Under the pieces are notes generated by a model. That model saw only the letters and a list, made by a program, of their open reading frames with translations, did not search any database and was not told the DNA's origin. The translations under genes were made by a program, and so were the position numbers. Positions 34,144-46,047 of a stretch of DNA of 64,000 nucleotides are shown piece by piece (position 1 is the first letter of the stretch; every line of letters starts with the position of its first letter). Origin of the DNA: Halomonas sp. TD01 (GTDB lineage Bacteria > Pseudomonadota > Gammaproteobacteria > Pseudomonadales > Halomonadaceae); contig NZ_OV350343.1 of the NCBI RefSeq assembly GCF_923868895.1, positions 2,170,001-2,234,000 on the forward strand, written 5' to 3'.

Positions 34144-34807
34144 GCTTTCGCCTAGCGAACTGCGCGGACGAGGCATGACCTCTCAGCGCACCCGGGATCG
34201 CATGGTAGAGCGGCTTGAGCAGCAAGGTATTCAAGACGCGCGGGTGCTCGATATTATGGCGGGTGAGCCAAGGCACTTGTTCGTTGATGAAGCGCTGGCT
34301 CATCGCGCGTATGAAGACACCGCGCTGCCCATCGGTTTTGGTCAGACACTATCGCAACCACTAACGGTTGCCCGTATGACCGAGCTGGTGCTGCGAGCTG
34401 ATCCAAAGCGCGTGCTTGAAGTGGGAACCGGCTCGGGTTATCAAACGTTAATACTGTCCCGGCTGGTGCCAATGCTTTACTCGGTCGAACGCATTTATGC
34501 ATTACATCAGCGCGCCGCAGAGCGGCTTTGGCGGCTTGATGCGCCTGCGACGCTGGCAGTGGCTGATGGTGGTGAAGGATGGCAAGAAGCAGCGCCCTTT
34601 GACGTGATTCTGTTAACCGCTTGTGCTCAAACGCTGCCAGAAGTTCTATTGGAGCAGCTTAGCCATGACGGTGTGCTGATTGCTCCGTTGGAAGAACCTG
34701 ACGGCAGCCAATGGCTCACCCAAATAAAACGCATTGGTAGTGCCTTTGAAAAGCGTCGGCTTGAACCCGTGCGCTTTGTACCCCTATTGCAAGGAGTGGT
34801 GGATTGA
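34130..34807 (+). CDS. pcm: Protein-L-isoaspartate O-methyltransferase
   Basis: 225 aa. [21 protein letters not shown] and the SAM motif [16 protein letters not shown] identify PIMT, which repairs isoaspartyl residues in ageing proteins. The ATG at 34130 overlaps surE; an in-frame ATG at 34175 is less likely as the start. The stop overlaps the TTG start of the DUF368 gene (TTGA). Confidence 0.94.
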   Translation: MLLPELSPSELRGRGMTSQRTRDRMVERLEQQGIQDARVLDIMAGEPRHLFVDEALAHRAYEDTALPIGFGQTLSQPLTVARMTELVLRADPKRVLEVGTGSGYQTLILSRLVPMLYSVERIYALHQRAAERLWRLDAPATLAVADGGEGWQEAAPFDVILLTACAQTLPEVLLEQLSHDGVLIAPLEEPDGSQWLTQIKRIGSAFEKRRLEPVRFVPLLQGVVD

Positions 34808-35775
34808 AGCGTCGATTTGTAGAGCTGTTTTTAAAAGGCGCAGGAATGGGGGCGGCCGATGCGGTGCCCGGTGTTTCAGGCGGGACGATCGCATTTATTA
34901 CCGGTATTTATGAGGAATTCATTAATACCATCAAACAGTTTGGCCCCAGTGCCTTTACCGCATGGCGTCGTGGCGGCTGGCTAGCGCTTGCTCAGCACTT
35001 GAATTTAACCTTTTTAGTGCCGCTGTTGCTTGGCGTCGCAGTTAGTCTTTTCAGTGTTGCTCATATAGCGCTTTGGCTAATGGAAGCGCACCCGCTGTTG
35101 ATTGAGGGATTTTTCTTCGGTTTGGTGGCCGCATCGGGGTTTGTTGTCGCCAAGGCGGGCCGAGGTTGGAAGTTTTGGTACCTAATACCCATGGTTGGGG
35201 GGCTGCTGTTGGCTAAGTCGCTGCCAGGTATGATGCCGCTGGTGTTACTTATCGGTAACGAAGCTCTGGTAGTTATGGTAGCTGGCTGTATTGCTATTAG
35301 CGCCATGCTGTTGCCTGGAGTGTCTGGTAGTTTCTTACTGCTTACTATGGGACTTTATGGCACCATTTTAGGGGCTATTCGAAGCTTCGATATCGGTATT
35401 ATCATGCTCTTTGGCATGGGATGTGTTGTTGGTTTAGCGCTATTTTCGCGACTACTGTCGTGGCTCCTGCGTCGCCACCATGATTCTACGTTACAGCTTT
35501 TGTTAGGCTTTATTGTTGGCTCGTTACCCGTGTTATGGCCGTGGAAAGAGCTATTACGTTATCAGCTTGGCCCTGATGGACAAATGATCCCGTTGGCTCA
35601 TCGTTATCTGTTGCCTAGTGACTATGCGGTACTGTCTGGTGCATCTGCACAAGCGGTAGGCGTTGTGGCACTAATGGTGGTTGGCGCACTATTGGTGGTG
35701 TTATTAAACCGTCGCGCAGTGCACTATGCCGGGCATAGATCAATAGGAAACGCGCGCGACGTTGAAAAGGAGTAG
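34804..35775 (+). CDS. DUF368 membrane protein (PopT-type undecaprenyl-phosphate translocase family)
   Basis: 323 aa with about eight to nine hydrophobic segments and the conserved GMGAADAVPGVSGGTIAFI near the N-terminus, repeated later as LPGVSGSFLLLTMGLYG. DUF368 proteins were recently shown in other bacteria to recycle undecaprenyl phosphate across the inner membrane, alongside DedA proteins. It starts with TTG overlapping the pcm stop. Its place between pcm and nlpD, rather than next to other envelope genes, is unusual. Function in this organism is inferred from family. Confidence 0.88.
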   Translation: MKRRFVELFLKGAGMGAADAVPGVSGGTIAFITGIYEEFINTIKQFGPSAFTAWRRGGWLALAQHLNLTFLVPLLLGVAVSLFSVAHIALWLMEAHPLLIEGFFFGLVAASGFVVAKAGRGWKFWYLIPMVGGLLLAKSLPGMMPLVLLIGNEALVVMVAGCIAISAMLLPGVSGSFLLLTMGLYGTILGAIRSFDIGIIMLFGMGCVVGLALFSRLLSWLLRRHHDSTLQLLLGFIVGSLPVLWPWKELLRYQLGPDGQMIPLAHRYLLPSDYAVLSGASAQAVGVVALMVVGALLVVLLNRRAVHYAGHRSIGNARDVEKE

Positions 35776-35782
35776 GGTTTTC

Positions 35783-36883
35783 ATGCGTAAGGTTTTCATA
35801 ATGTCAGTATTGGCGTTGGCTGTCAGCGGCTGCGCCAATCAGCAGCAAAACACCCCACAAGTGCGTGATTTGAGTGAGGCGCGCCGCGCGGTAGCAGACT
35901 CACCACAATATACGGTTAAGGCAGGCGATACCCTTTATGGTATCGCATGGCAGCATAATCTTGATTACCGCCAACTGGCGCAAATCAATAATATTGATGC
36001 GCCTTATCAAATTTACCCAGGCCAAACCATTGCGCTGCGGGAAGGGGTGGTAGCATCAACTAATCAGTCAGCAGGCTCCTCTGCCCCAGAGCGCCCTGCA
36101 TCGGGCGCTGTCGCAACGGGGCTAAATCCTCAAGCGACTTCCGTGGCAAGCAACGATCAGCAATTGGACTGGTTGCTACCCGATGAAAGTGCGATTGAGC
36201 GTAACCAGCGTTTAACGGCTGAGCGAGCGGAGCGTGCTGAGCAAGCGTCGGTGGAAGCCGCGCAGCAAGTGACTGATAGTGCGAGTTCGGGTAGTGTCGA
36301 CGCCCCCCAGGTAGAAACGCCTGAGGTGGCTCAGCCAGAGCCCACAAGAGAGCCAGAGCCGAAGCCTGAGCCAGAACCAAAACCCGAACCTGAACCAACG
36401 CCACCAGCACCCGAGCCAGAACCCGCAGTGGAAGCGCCGCCAGTTGAGTCTGCACAGCCGAGCCAAACCGCACGCGTTGACCGCTCCGCACGCACGTTTA
36501 CGCCTGTTGATAATGTTAACTGGCAATGGCCAACGGCTGGTCAGGTGACCGGGGAGTTTGGTCAGGGTGGCTCAATTACCGCCGGGATTGATATCGCAGG
36601 CCAAAAGGGGCAACCTGTTAAAGCGGCAGGCCCAGGAATAGTGGTCTACGCAGGCAGTGGCGTACGGGGTTACGGTAACTTAATACTACTTAAACACAAC
36701 GATCAGTATCTAAGTGCTTACGCGCATAATGATAGCTTAAGCGTTAAAGAAAATGATGTCGTTGAAGCGGGAGAAGTTATTGCCTCTATGGGTGACAGCG
36801 ATGCAGACAGCGTCAAATTGCACTTTGAGGTGCGTCGTGATGGACAACCTCAAAATCCGCTGGACTATCTGCCGTCTCGTTAA
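35783..36883 (+). CDS. nlpD: Lipoprotein NlpD (LysM plus LytM/M23 domain, amidase activator)
   Basis: 366 aa from the chosen ATG (residues counted from there). A lipobox LAVSGC ends the signal peptide at about residue 16; LysM (about 44-90, YTVKAGDTLYGIAWQHNL) binds peptidoglycan; a Pro/Glu-rich linker (about 190-230) spans the periplasm; and a LytM domain closes it (about 255-366). The first metal His of M23 is replaced (GIDIAG); AYAHND and LHFEVR keep two others, so it is likely a non-catalytic activator of AmiC. An earlier TTG at 35762 would add seven residues without need. rpoS follows. Confidence 0.92.
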   Translation: MRKVFIMSVLALAVSGCANQQQNTPQVRDLSEARRAVADSPQYTVKAGDTLYGIAWQHNLDYRQLAQINNIDAPYQIYPGQTIALREGVVASTNQSAGSSAPERPASGAVATGLNPQATSVASNDQQLDWLLPDESAIERNQRLTAERAERAEQASVEAAQQVTDSASSGSVDAPQVETPEVAQPEPTREPEPKPEPEPKPEPEPTPPAPEPEPAVEAPPVESAQPSQTARVDRSARTFTPVDNVNWQWPTAGQVTGEFGQGGSITAGIDIAGQKGQPVKAAGPGIVVYAGSGVRGYGNLILLKHNDQYLSAYAHNDSLSVKENDVVEAGEVIASMGDSDADSVKLHFEVRRDGQPQNPLDYLPSR

Positions 36884-37037
36884 CCATTGCCAAGCGAACC
36901 TTTCAGTTGATGTGCTTGGGGTACCCGAATAGCTGGAGTAGGGCGTCATATAACAATAATGGTGCAAGTGCACAGGGAGTGCGACCACCCTTTACTTTTC
37001 TAAATGGCGGTTAGGCGAAATAACGGGGGATACTACC

Positions 37038-38009
37038 ATGAGTATGCTGGAGAAGGATTTACAGGAGGTTGACCTGGACGCTGTTGAAGAAGCGCTGGAT
37101 AGTGCCGATGATGTCACCGCGGAGGAAGACGCCTTTGAAAAAGCGTTGGGCCGCGATGAGCGTCAATCGACTCAAAGCTTGGATGCGACGCAAATCTATC
37201 TCAATGAAATTGGTTTCTCGCCGTTATTAACGCCGGAAGAAGAAGTCTACTATGGCCGTTTAGCGCGTAAAGGCGACCCGCTTGGACGGTCAAGGATGAT
37301 CGAGTCTAACCTCCGTCTGGTTGTTAAAATTGCCAGGCGCTATCTTAATCGCGGGCTAACGCTGCTCGATTTGATTGAAGAGGGGAACCTTGGGCTAATC
37401 CGGGCTGTAGAAAAGTTTGATCCTGAACGGGGGTTCCGCTTTTCTACCTATGCCACTTGGTGGATTCGACAAACTATTGAGCGTGCGTTGATGAATCAAA
37501 CGCGCACCATTCGTTTGCCGATTCACGTGGTTAAAGAGCTAAATATTTACCTGCGTGCAGCGCGTGAGCTGACCCAAAAGCTTGACCATGAGGCCACAGC
37601 AGAAGAGATCGCCGATCATCTCGACAAACCAGTAGAAACGGTTAAGAAGATGCTTGGGCTCAACGAACGCGTCTCTTCAGTAGATTACCCCATGGGGGGC
37701 GAAAGCGATAAGCCGTTAATCGACACGTTAACTGATGACGAAGTGCTAGGGCCGGAAGCATGTCTGGTTGATGGCGATGTGCGCGAACATGTAGACCACT
37801 GGTTGGATGAGCTTAGCGATAAGCAGCGTGAGGTAGTTGTGCGCCGCTTTGGTTTGCGAGGCCATGAAGCAGCCACGTTAGAGGAAGTTGGCGCTGAAAT
37901 TGGTCTAACCCGCGAGCGTGTTCGGCAAATTCAGGTGGAAGCACTCAAGAAACTGCGCCGCTCTTTGGAAAAGCAGGGCCTTTCTCTCAACGCTATTTTC
38001 GAGAGTTAA
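37038..38009 (+). CDS. rpoS: RNA polymerase sigma factor RpoS
   Basis: 323 aa. An acidic N-terminus leads into region 1.2 ([20 protein letters not shown]), region 2 ([50 protein letters not shown]), region 3 and region 4 with HTH ([20 protein letters not shown]). It governs stationary-phase and general stress genes. GGGGGA precedes the ATG. The nlpD-rpoS order is conserved, with rpoS promoters probably inside nlpD. A terminator follows. Confidence 0.96.
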   Translation: MSMLEKDLQEVDLDAVEEALDSADDVTAEEDAFEKALGRDERQSTQSLDATQIYLNEIGFSPLLTPEEEVYYGRLARKGDPLGRSRMIESNLRLVVKIARRYLNRGLTLLDLIEEGNLGLIRAVEKFDPERGFRFSTYATWWIRQTIERALMNQTRTIRLPIHVVKELNIYLRAARELTQKLDHEATAEEIADHLDKPVETVKKMLGLNERVSSVDYPMGGESDKPLIDTLTDDEVLGPEACLVDGDVREHVDHWLDELSDKQREVVVRRFGLRGHEAATLEEVGAEIGLTRERVRQIQVEALKKLRRSLEKQGLSLNAIFES

Positions 38010-38040
38010 TCGCAGTAAACAATTGCGTCACGCAGACCAT

Positions 38041-38076
38041 AACGCACCGAGTTAATCGCTCGGTGCGTTGTTTTTA
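38041..38076 (+). terminator. Terminator after rpoS
   Basis: AACGCACCGAG (38041-38051) pairs with CTCGGTGCGTT (38059-38069), an 11-bp stem with a 7-nt loop, followed by GTTTTT. Confidence 0.92.
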
Positions 38077-38188
38077 TAATGCGTTTTTGTAGTACGTTTT
38101 TAGAATGTGCTTTTAGGAATACGCTTTTAGAACTGACGCCCTTTGGTTGATCAACCGTTAACTATTGACTGTGTAAGTGAGAAACGTG

Positions 38189-39289
38189 ATGCGCCCCTTA
38201 GTGGCCCATATTGATTTAGACGCGCTGCGTCATAACTATCAGCTAGCGTGCCGCTGCGCGCCCCAAAGTCGCTCGGTAGCCGTTATTAAAGCGGATGCTT
38301 ATGGTCATGGTGCGCTTGAATGCGCGCGCGCCCTGGAAGCCGATGTGCCCGCATTTGCTGTCGCGTGTATAGAAGAAGCGATTAGCCTGCGTGAAGGGGG
38401 GGTTAAAAAACCCATTGTATTGCTTGAAGGTATTTTTACCGCTGACGAGCTGGCGCTGGTTGACCAGTACAATTTCTGGATCAGTGTTCACAGTGAGTGG
38501 CAGGTGGCTGCCTTATTAGCTTTTTCACCCCGTCAGCCTATCCCTGTGTGGATGAAAGTTGATTCAGGTATGCATCGCTTAGGCTTTTCCCTAGACGAAG
38601 CGCCTGACGTTTGGCAGCGGTTGGTTAACGCACCACAGGTGACAGCGCTGCATTTGATGAGCCACTTTGCGACAGCAGATGCACGTGAGGGAAGCTACTT
38701 TAATCAGCAAATGGCCGCTTTAACGACATTGGCGGAAGCGCTTGATGCGCCTCTTTGCTTAGCAAACTCTCCAGCAACATTGGCATGGCCGGACGCCCAC
38801 GGTGACTGGAATCGCCCAGGTGTCATGCTGTATGGCAGTGACCCGCTGGAAGAAGCCAACGAGATCACCCGTCAGTTGCGCCCAGTGATGAGTTTACGCT
38901 CCGAAATTATTGCCCTTCGTGAACTCGAGGTAGGCGAACCCGTTGGTTACGGTGGCCGTTGGCGTGCATCGCGGCGCTCTATCATTGCCGTCGTCGCGGC
39001 AGGTTATGGCGATGGCTATGATCGCCACGCCATCGACGGTACCCCTGTGTTGGTGAATGGTCAGCGCTGTGCGATTGCTGGCAAGGTTTCAATGGATATG
39101 CTAACCGTCGATGTCACCGACGTGCTGGGAGCTGCCATCGGTAGCGAAGTCGTGCTGTGGGGAGCCGCCAGCGACGGTGCTGTGTTGCCAATTGATGAGG
39201 TAGCACGCTACTGCGATACCATCAGCTATACCTTATTAACGGGAGTGCTGCCAAGAGCGCCGCGTCGCTATCATGGGGCCTTCGCTTAA
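38189..39289 (+). CDS. alr: Alanine racemase
   Basis: 366 aa. The PLP lysine lies in AVIKADAYGHGALE and the second catalytic Tyr in AAGYGDGYDRH; N-terminal TIM barrel, C-terminal beta domain. It makes D-alanine for peptidoglycan. Upstream in-frame GTG at 38177 could extend it by four residues, but the ATG at 38189 fits family starts. The LpxL-type gene follows 12 bp downstream. Confidence 0.92.
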   Translation: MRPLVAHIDLDALRHNYQLACRCAPQSRSVAVIKADAYGHGALECARALEADVPAFAVACIEEAISLREGGVKKPIVLLEGIFTADELALVDQYNFWISVHSEWQVAALLAFSPRQPIPVWMKVDSGMHRLGFSLDEAPDVWQRLVNAPQVTALHLMSHFATADAREGSYFNQQMAALTTLAEALDAPLCLANSPATLAWPDAHGDWNRPGVMLYGSDPLEEANEITRQLRPVMSLRSEIIALRELEVGEPVGYGGRWRASRRSIIAVVAAGYGDGYDRHAIDGTPVLVNGQRCAIAGKVSMDMLTVDVTDVLGAAIGSEVVLWGAASDGAVLPIDEVARYCDTISYTLLTGVLPRAPRRYHGAFA

Positions 39290-39301
39290 ACGGTTATCAG
39301 T

Positions 39302-40216
39302 ATGTCTAAAACCTCTTATCCGCGGTCATTTGCACACCCTCGCTACTGGCCAACCTGGCTTGCGATAGGCGCAATGCATGTTGTTGCCTGGCTTCCCTGG
39401 CGGCTTAAACTATGGGTTGGGAAAGTAATTGGTTTGTTAGCATGGCGTTTCATAAAGCGTCGGCGGCATATCACTGAGACAAATATTGCACTCTGTTTCC
39501 CTGAAAAAAGTGCCGATGAGCAGCACCGGCTGGTAAAAGAGATTTTTATTGCCAATGGGATGGGGCTGGTAGAGACCGCTACGGGTTGGTGCCGTAATGC
39601 CGAGAGTCTGCGTCACCGTGTGGCCTACCATGGTCAGGAAAACTTAGCGCGCGCTCAAGCTCAGGGAAAAGGTGTGCTCATTGTGGGGGTGCACTTCTCA
39701 ACGTTGGATCTAGGCGGTGCGCTGCATTCGCTGTTTTTCTCCGCGGATGCGGTTTATCGCCCGCATAATAATCCCTTGTTTGAGCGATTTATGACACGTG
39801 CTCGCTCGCAAGTTTTCGGCCAAGCGATTGATCGGCATGATTTGCGTGGCATGGTGCGGCGCATCAAAGCTGGGCGAACCGTATGGTACTCCCCTGATCA
39901 GGACTATGGTCGCGACGTTAGCGTATTTGCACCATTATTTGGTCAGCAAGCGGCGACCATTCGCCTTACGGCTAAAATTGCCCGTTTAACGGGCGCGCCG
40001 GTAGTGCCGCTGATGTATCACCGAAACCCAGATAACCAGACCTATACCATCACTTGCTTGCCCGCGCTTGATAACTTTCCAAGCGGTGATGAAGTGGCCG
40101 ATGCAACAAGGGTCAACGAATTTATCGAGCAGGCTATTCGCAAGCATCCTGAGCAGTACCTATGGCTTCATCGGCGCTTTAAAACTCGCCCGGAAGGGGA
40201 GGCAGGCGTTTACTAG
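39302..40216 (+). CDS. Lipid A acyltransferase (LpxL/HtrB family)
   Basis: 304 aa. An N-terminal membrane helix and the HxxxxD motif HFSTLDLGG, then YRPHNNPLFERFM and the C-terminal PEQYLWLHRRFKTRP, are characteristic of LpxL/M/HtrB secondary acyltransferases. They add acyl chains to Kdo2-lipid IVA on the inner membrane. LpxL or LpxP identity cannot be settled from sequence alone. It follows alr closely; a bidirectional terminator ends the pair. Confidence 0.88.
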   Translation: MSKTSYPRSFAHPRYWPTWLAIGAMHVVAWLPWRLKLWVGKVIGLLAWRFIKRRRHITETNIALCFPEKSADEQHRLVKEIFIANGMGLVETATGWCRNAESLRHRVAYHGQENLARAQAQGKGVLIVGVHFSTLDLGGALHSLFFSADAVYRPHNNPLFERFMTRARSQVFGQAIDRHDLRGMVRRIKAGRTVWYSPDQDYGRDVSVFAPLFGQQAATIRLTAKIARLTGAPVVPLMYHRNPDNQTYTITCLPALDNFPSGDEVADATRVNEFIEQAIRKHPEQYLWLHRRFKTRPEGEAGVY

Positions 40217-40245
40217 TAGCATTCGTTAGCGAAGTGATAAACAAA

Positions 40246-40281
40246 AAAAGCCGTTCTGCTAGGGTGGCAGAACGGCTTTTC
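40246..40281. terminator. Bidirectional terminator between lpxL-type gene and speD
   Basis: A 14-bp perfect stem, 40246-40259 with 40267-40280, encloses a 7-nt loop; A run on the left and T run on the right serve both convergent genes. Confidence 0.92.
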
Positions 40282-40301
40282 GTTAACGTTGAAAGCAGGC
40301 G

Positions 40302-41096
40302 TTAGTCCAGATTTCGAGAGTAGAAAATTTCTAGCATCTCTTTGCGCAGCCGGCTTTCAATGTCCCGTGCTTCTTCGAATGTAATGTCGCGACGCGATGT
40401 GCCGAACAGATAGTTATCAAGTTCGAAGTCTTTCAGCAGCATTTTGGTGTGGAACATGTTTTCTTGATAGACGTTCACGTCGATCATTTGGTAGGCGTGC
40501 TTGGTATCTTCTGCCAAGTAATCCTGAATCGAGGTAATGTCGTGATCAATAAACAGCTTTTTACCATCGACATCACGGGTAAAACCGCGAACCCGATAAT
40601 CCATGGTGACAATGTCAGAGTCGAAACTGTGGATTAGGTAGTTCAGCGCCTTCAGCGGGCTGATGTGGCCACAGGTAGACACGTCAATGTCTAATCGAAA
40701 GGTGCTGATGCCGTTATCAGGGTGCGACTCAGGGTAGCTGTGCACCGTCACGTGGCTTTTATCAAGATGTGCCACGACTGTTTCAGGTAGCGGCCCAGGA
40801 CCTGGTTCGGTTTGCTCTGGATTGGATTCATCCAGTTCGTGCTCAGCGATCAGGATCGTAACGCTGGCCCCATGGGGCTCATAGTCTTGACGAGCAATAT
40901 TGAGCACATGAGCGCCGATAATATTGGTGACGTCTTTTAGAATCTGCGTCAAACGTTCGGCGTTGTAAAGCTCATCGATATAGTCGATGTAAGCCGCACG
41001 CTGCTCTTCGGTCTTGGCGTAACAGATGTCGTAAATGTTAAAGCTCAACGAGCTAGTCAGGTTATTAAACCCGTGGAGTCGGAGATTATCTGACAC
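40302..41096 (-). CDS. speD: S-adenosylmethionine decarboxylase proenzyme
   Basis: 264 aa, E. coli-type single long form. The self-cleavage site is [12 protein letters not shown], where Ser114 becomes the pyruvoyl group; [15 protein letters not shown] carries the catalytic Cys. The enzyme supplies decarboxylated SAM for spermidine synthesis. speE is not in the window. It ends at a terminator shared with the lpxL-type gene, and OsmC lies upstream 219 bp away. Confidence 0.94.
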   Translation of the reverse strand: MSDNLRLHGFNNLTSSLSFNIYDICYAKTEEQRAAYIDYIDELYNAERLTQILKDVTNIIGAHVLNIARQDYEPHGASVTILIAEHELDESNPEQTEPGPGPLPETVVAHLDKSHVTVHSYPESHPDNGISTFRLDIDVSTCGHISPLKALNYLIHSFDSDIVTMDYRVRGFTRDVDGKKLFIDHDITSIQDYLAEDTKHAYQMIDVNVYQENMFHTKMLLKDFELDNYLFGTSRRDITFEEARDIESRLRKEMLEIFYSRNLD

Positions 41097-41315
41097 GTCC
41101 GAACCTCCCTATGGCAGATGAAGACACCCCGACGAGCCAGCGCCGGAACCGATAAAAACTTGTCACCGTGATGCTGTGGTCGCTTTCTGCAAAGCGGCCG
41201 TTTGCTACGCAGTAGGGGTAAAAACAAGCGAGCGTATTATGCCCGCCAAGCGCATGGTATGCATCCAGGCGCGCTATTTTTTTTAATAAACAGGGAAGAT
41301 GGCGCTCCGAGTAGC

Positions 41316-41735
41316 TCAAGCGTCGACAATCTCAAAAGAGTGGGTTATCTCAACGCCGCCTTGTACCAGCATGATAGACGCGCTGCAGTACTTCTCTGCA
41401 GATAGTTCAACTGCCCGCTGTACCTGCTTTTCTTTTAAGTTGCGGCCAGTCACCACAAAGTGCACGTGGATCTTGGTAAACACAGCGGGCACTTCATCGG
41501 CACGCTCAGCGTCAAGCTCCGCAACACAGTCGGTGACATCGGCACGGGCTTTATCAAGAATATTCAAGATATCAAAGGCGGTACAACTGCCCATGCCCAT
41601 CAACAGCATTTCCATTGGGCGGGGGCCGGTGTTGCGGCCTCCGTGGTCAGGAGGGCCGTCGATAACGACACTGTGCCCACTGCCGGACTCTGCTACAAAT
41701 TGGCGACCATCTATCCATTTTACCCGTGCTTTCAC
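41316..41735 (-). CDS. OsmC family protein, YhfA-like
   Basis: 139 aa. OsmC fold with redox cysteines C51 (MGSCTAFD) and C117 (KYCSASIML), and the HGGRNTGPRPMEMLLMGMGS segment. The family includes hydroperoxide reductases and the YhfA branch with unknown role; this resembles YhfA. It may reduce organic peroxides. Downstream on the same strand is speD, with no clear promoter between them. Confidence 0.85.
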   Translation of the reverse strand: MKARVKWIDGRQFVAESGSGHSVVIDGPPDHGGRNTGPRPMEMLLMGMGSCTAFDILNILDKARADVTDCVAELDAERADEVPAVFTKIHVHFVVTGRNLKEKQVQRAVELSAEKYCSASIMLVQGGVEITHSFEIVDA

Positions 41736-41823
41736 GTCGCTCTCCTCATCTAGGCACCTATAGGTAGGTCGCGAAGCATAACATTTCTAGCGGTAGACGC
41801 ACTTCTTCGTCGCTACTGCCCGT

Positions 41824-43490
<1,667 letters not shown>

Positions 43491-43560
43491 GCAAGCTCCT
43501 TGCTGGTCGGGCATCATGCGGGCTGTATAATACCGATTCTGGATGCCAAGGATAACGAAC

Positions 43561-46008
43561 ATGGGCAAGCGAATCTCGCGTACCGTACCGGTTGCGCACA
43601 CGCTGTTGGGCAGTTTGCTCGCTGGCGCCTCATTTTCAGCGTTGGCACAAGGCCAGTCGCTGCCTGCTGAGGCGCTGGACTGGCAGGCCTGGAGCCAAGA
43701 TGAAGCACCGCACCAGCTGTGTCGAGGGCGTTATGTGATGCCTGGCTACCGCTTGCCAGCGGAAGATAACCCTGAAACGTTGTCGGTTGAGACTCAGGAA
43801 GTCGATTACGCCGCAGATGGTGAAGCGCTGTTGCGCGGCGATGTTGTACTACGTCGCGGAAACACGGAGCTGCAAGCGGCGCAGATGTACTTACCTGCAG
43901 ACCGCCAGCGAGTAGATGCAGAGGGTAATCTAGCCATACGTGATGGCCAAGCGTTGGTGCGTGGCGAGCAAGCTACACTAATGCTGAACGATGATCGGGC
44001 CTCGTTACGCAACAGCCACTATGTGCTTTACCAACAGCATTTACGGGGCCAGGCCAGCCAGTTAGAGCAAACCGGTGAAGAGCAATATCGTCTGCGAAAT
44101 GCTTCATTTACGACGTGTGATCCAGGCACGAATAGCTGGCAACTCGTTAGTAGCGATATAAAGCTGAACCAAGCTGAAGGATTTGGCACCGCGCGACATG
44201 CACGTTTAGAAGTTAAAGACGTGCCAATTTTCTATTGGCCCTGGCTGCGTTTTCCCATTGATGACCGTCGCCATACAGGGTTGCTGTCACCTTCTGTTAG
44301 CTTTTCCAATGAGGGGTTTGACTATGCTCAGCCCTTTTACTGGAATATAGCGCCCAATCATGATGCCACTATTACGCCGCGCTGGATGTCGGATCGTGGT
44401 CTGCTGCTCAATGGTGAGTACCGCTACTTGCTTGAAGAGAGTCGAGGAACGGTAGACGGTGGATATATCAGGAGCGATGACGGCAGTAACAATGGTGATA
44501 ATCGCTTTGAAGGTAATGACCGCTGGTATATCGATGCTAAACATGCAGGGACACTGACGCCTCGCAGTGATTACCAATTACGTTATGGTGCCGCCAGTGA
44601 TGGGCGCTATTTTGATGATTTTGGTGGTGAGTTTGGCAATAATGAACGCGTTAGTATGGAGCGGTTAGCTCAGGTAGATTACCGCGGCGAGCGTTGGCGG
44701 TTAGATGCCCGTGCCCAAGGCTTTCAGAGGTTGGAAGACCCGTTAAGTGATTCCGACAAACCCTTTTACCGTCTGCCAAGTTTGACAGCCAACTCTGACT
44801 GGCAGTTGAGCAACGGTCTCTATACACAATGGCGCTCTAACGCGACTTATTTTTGGCGTGACGTAGACGAGCGACAGGTGCCAGAACGCGAAGCTGCCAC
44901 CGGCACGCGCCTGCACCTCACGCCGGTAATCGGTTGGCGTTTTGAACAGCCCTGGGGCTATATCGAGCCGCGTACCGAGCTTTGGCATACCGCCTATGAG
45001 CTGGATTATGGCGATCGCGTCACTGACCGGGGAACGTCTCCCACCCGCAGCGCAGCGGTCACATCAATTGATAGTGGCCTTGTGTTTGAACGTGAGCTTG
45101 AGCTGCGTGGTCAAGACTATCGCCAGACCCTTGAACCACGTTTGAACTATGCGTACGTCCCGCGCACTAATCAAACGCAACTGCCTGATTTTGACAGCCG
45201 CGAGCGAGCATTCTCGTGGGATCAGCTATGGTCTCCTCATCGCTTCTCAGGCGCAGATCGCTTAGGTGACCTTAATCGCGTGTCGCTGGGCGTACAATCT
45301 CGCTTTATTGAAGACGCCTCTGGACGGGATCGGTTGACCCTAGGGGTTGGGCAAAGTGTTTATTTTTCCGAACGTCGCATCGATAGCGAGGGCGATCCAG
45401 ATACGCTACCTGCTCATCCAGAAGATGATCCTAACGTGAACCCTCTAAGCCGCTACCAGGCTACCCGCGACCGTTCTCCGTTGGTTACAAGGCTCGATTG
45501 GCAGATTAATGATCGGTGGAGCGCAGGCTATGAATGGTTATACGACGACCAGCGTGAACAGACCGAGCGCTCTAGCGTTGATGCACGTTATCGTCATCCC
45601 GCCGGTCACGTAGTGAACCTTGGTTATCGTTGGGAGATCGAAGGTTTCGATCCAGGCGTCGTACCCGGTGATGACGGCTTTAGAGATTACAGTCGAGAAG
45701 AGTGGGATCTGTCACTTGCTTGGAAAGCCAGCCCGAGGATTGATTTGATTGGTCGCTACCTGCACGATCAAACCAATGACCGTGCGCTTGAACGTCTGGC
45801 CGGTGTTCAGTGGAACGACTGCTGCTATGGCTTACAGCTGGTATGGCGTGAGTGGGTAGACGATAACGACACCGCCCGCGTGGGTGATGACTTTAACGAC
45901 CGCGGGTTATTTTTACGCTTTGTATTCCGTGGCCTTGGTGGCGTTGGTCAACAGGCTGACGGCTACTTTGAACAGGCCATTCCTGGCTACCGCCCAACGC
46001 CCCTGTAA
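43561..46008 (+). CDS. lptD: LPS-assembly protein LptD
   Basis: 815 aa. Signal peptide (cleavage near ALAQG), N-terminal OstA/beta-jellyroll domain (about 60-200) and a large C-terminal beta-barrel (about 215-780). The four cysteines that form the interdomain disulfides are in place: HQLCRGRYV, FTTCDPGTN and the adjacent pair in NDCCYG. LptD with LptE inserts LPS in the outer membrane. The start at 43561 follows an AAGGA SD. It is followed by surA, its periplasmic chaperone, and diverges from amgK. Confidence 0.95.
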   Translation: MGKRISRTVPVAHTLLGSLLAGASFSALAQGQSLPAEALDWQAWSQDEAPHQLCRGRYVMPGYRLPAEDNPETLSVETQEVDYAADGEALLRGDVVLRRGNTELQAAQMYLPADRQRVDAEGNLAIRDGQALVRGEQATLMLNDDRASLRNSHYVLYQQHLRGQASQLEQTGEEQYRLRNASFTTCDPGTNSWQLVSSDIKLNQAEGFGTARHARLEVKDVPIFYWPWLRFPIDDRRHTGLLSPSVSFSNEGFDYAQPFYWNIAPNHDATITPRWMSDRGLLLNGEYRYLLEESRGTVDGGYIRSDDGSNNGDNRFEGNDRWYIDAKHAGTLTPRSDYQLRYGAASDGRYFDDFGGEFGNNERVSMERLAQVDYRGERWRLDARAQGFQRLEDPLSDSDKPFYRLPSLTANSDWQLSNGLYTQWRSNATYFWRDVDERQVPEREAATGTRLHLTPVIGWRFEQPWGYIEPRTELWHTAYELDYGDRVTDRGTSPTRSAAVTSIDSGLVFERELELRGQDYRQTLEPRLNYAYVPRTNQTQLPDFDSRERAFSWDQLWSPHRFSGADRLGDLNRVSLGVQSRFIEDASGRDRLTLGVGQSVYFSERRIDSEGDPDTLPAHPEDDPNVNPLSRYQATRDRSPLVTRLDWQINDRWSAGYEWLYDDQREQTERSSVDARYRHPAGHVVNLGYRWEIEGFDPGVVPGDDGFRDYSREEWDLSLAWKASPRIDLIGRYLHDQTNDRALERLAGVQWNDCCYGLQLVWREWVDDNDTARVGDDFNDRGLFLRFVFRGLGGVGQQADGYFEQAIPGYRPTPL

Positions 46009-46047
46009 CGATTTTGTTAAATGGCGACTGACTGAAAGAGATTCTTT

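Noticed and set aside
36340..36440. Repetitive DNA in nlpD looking like a tandem array
   Set aside because: It encodes an EP/KP-rich protein linker inside a conserved gene; not a CRISPR or intergenic repeat.
36884..37037. Hfq/Crc-like A-rich motif (AACAATAA at 36952-36959) in the rpoS leader
   Set aside because: It is 80 bp from the start codon and a single short match could be chance.
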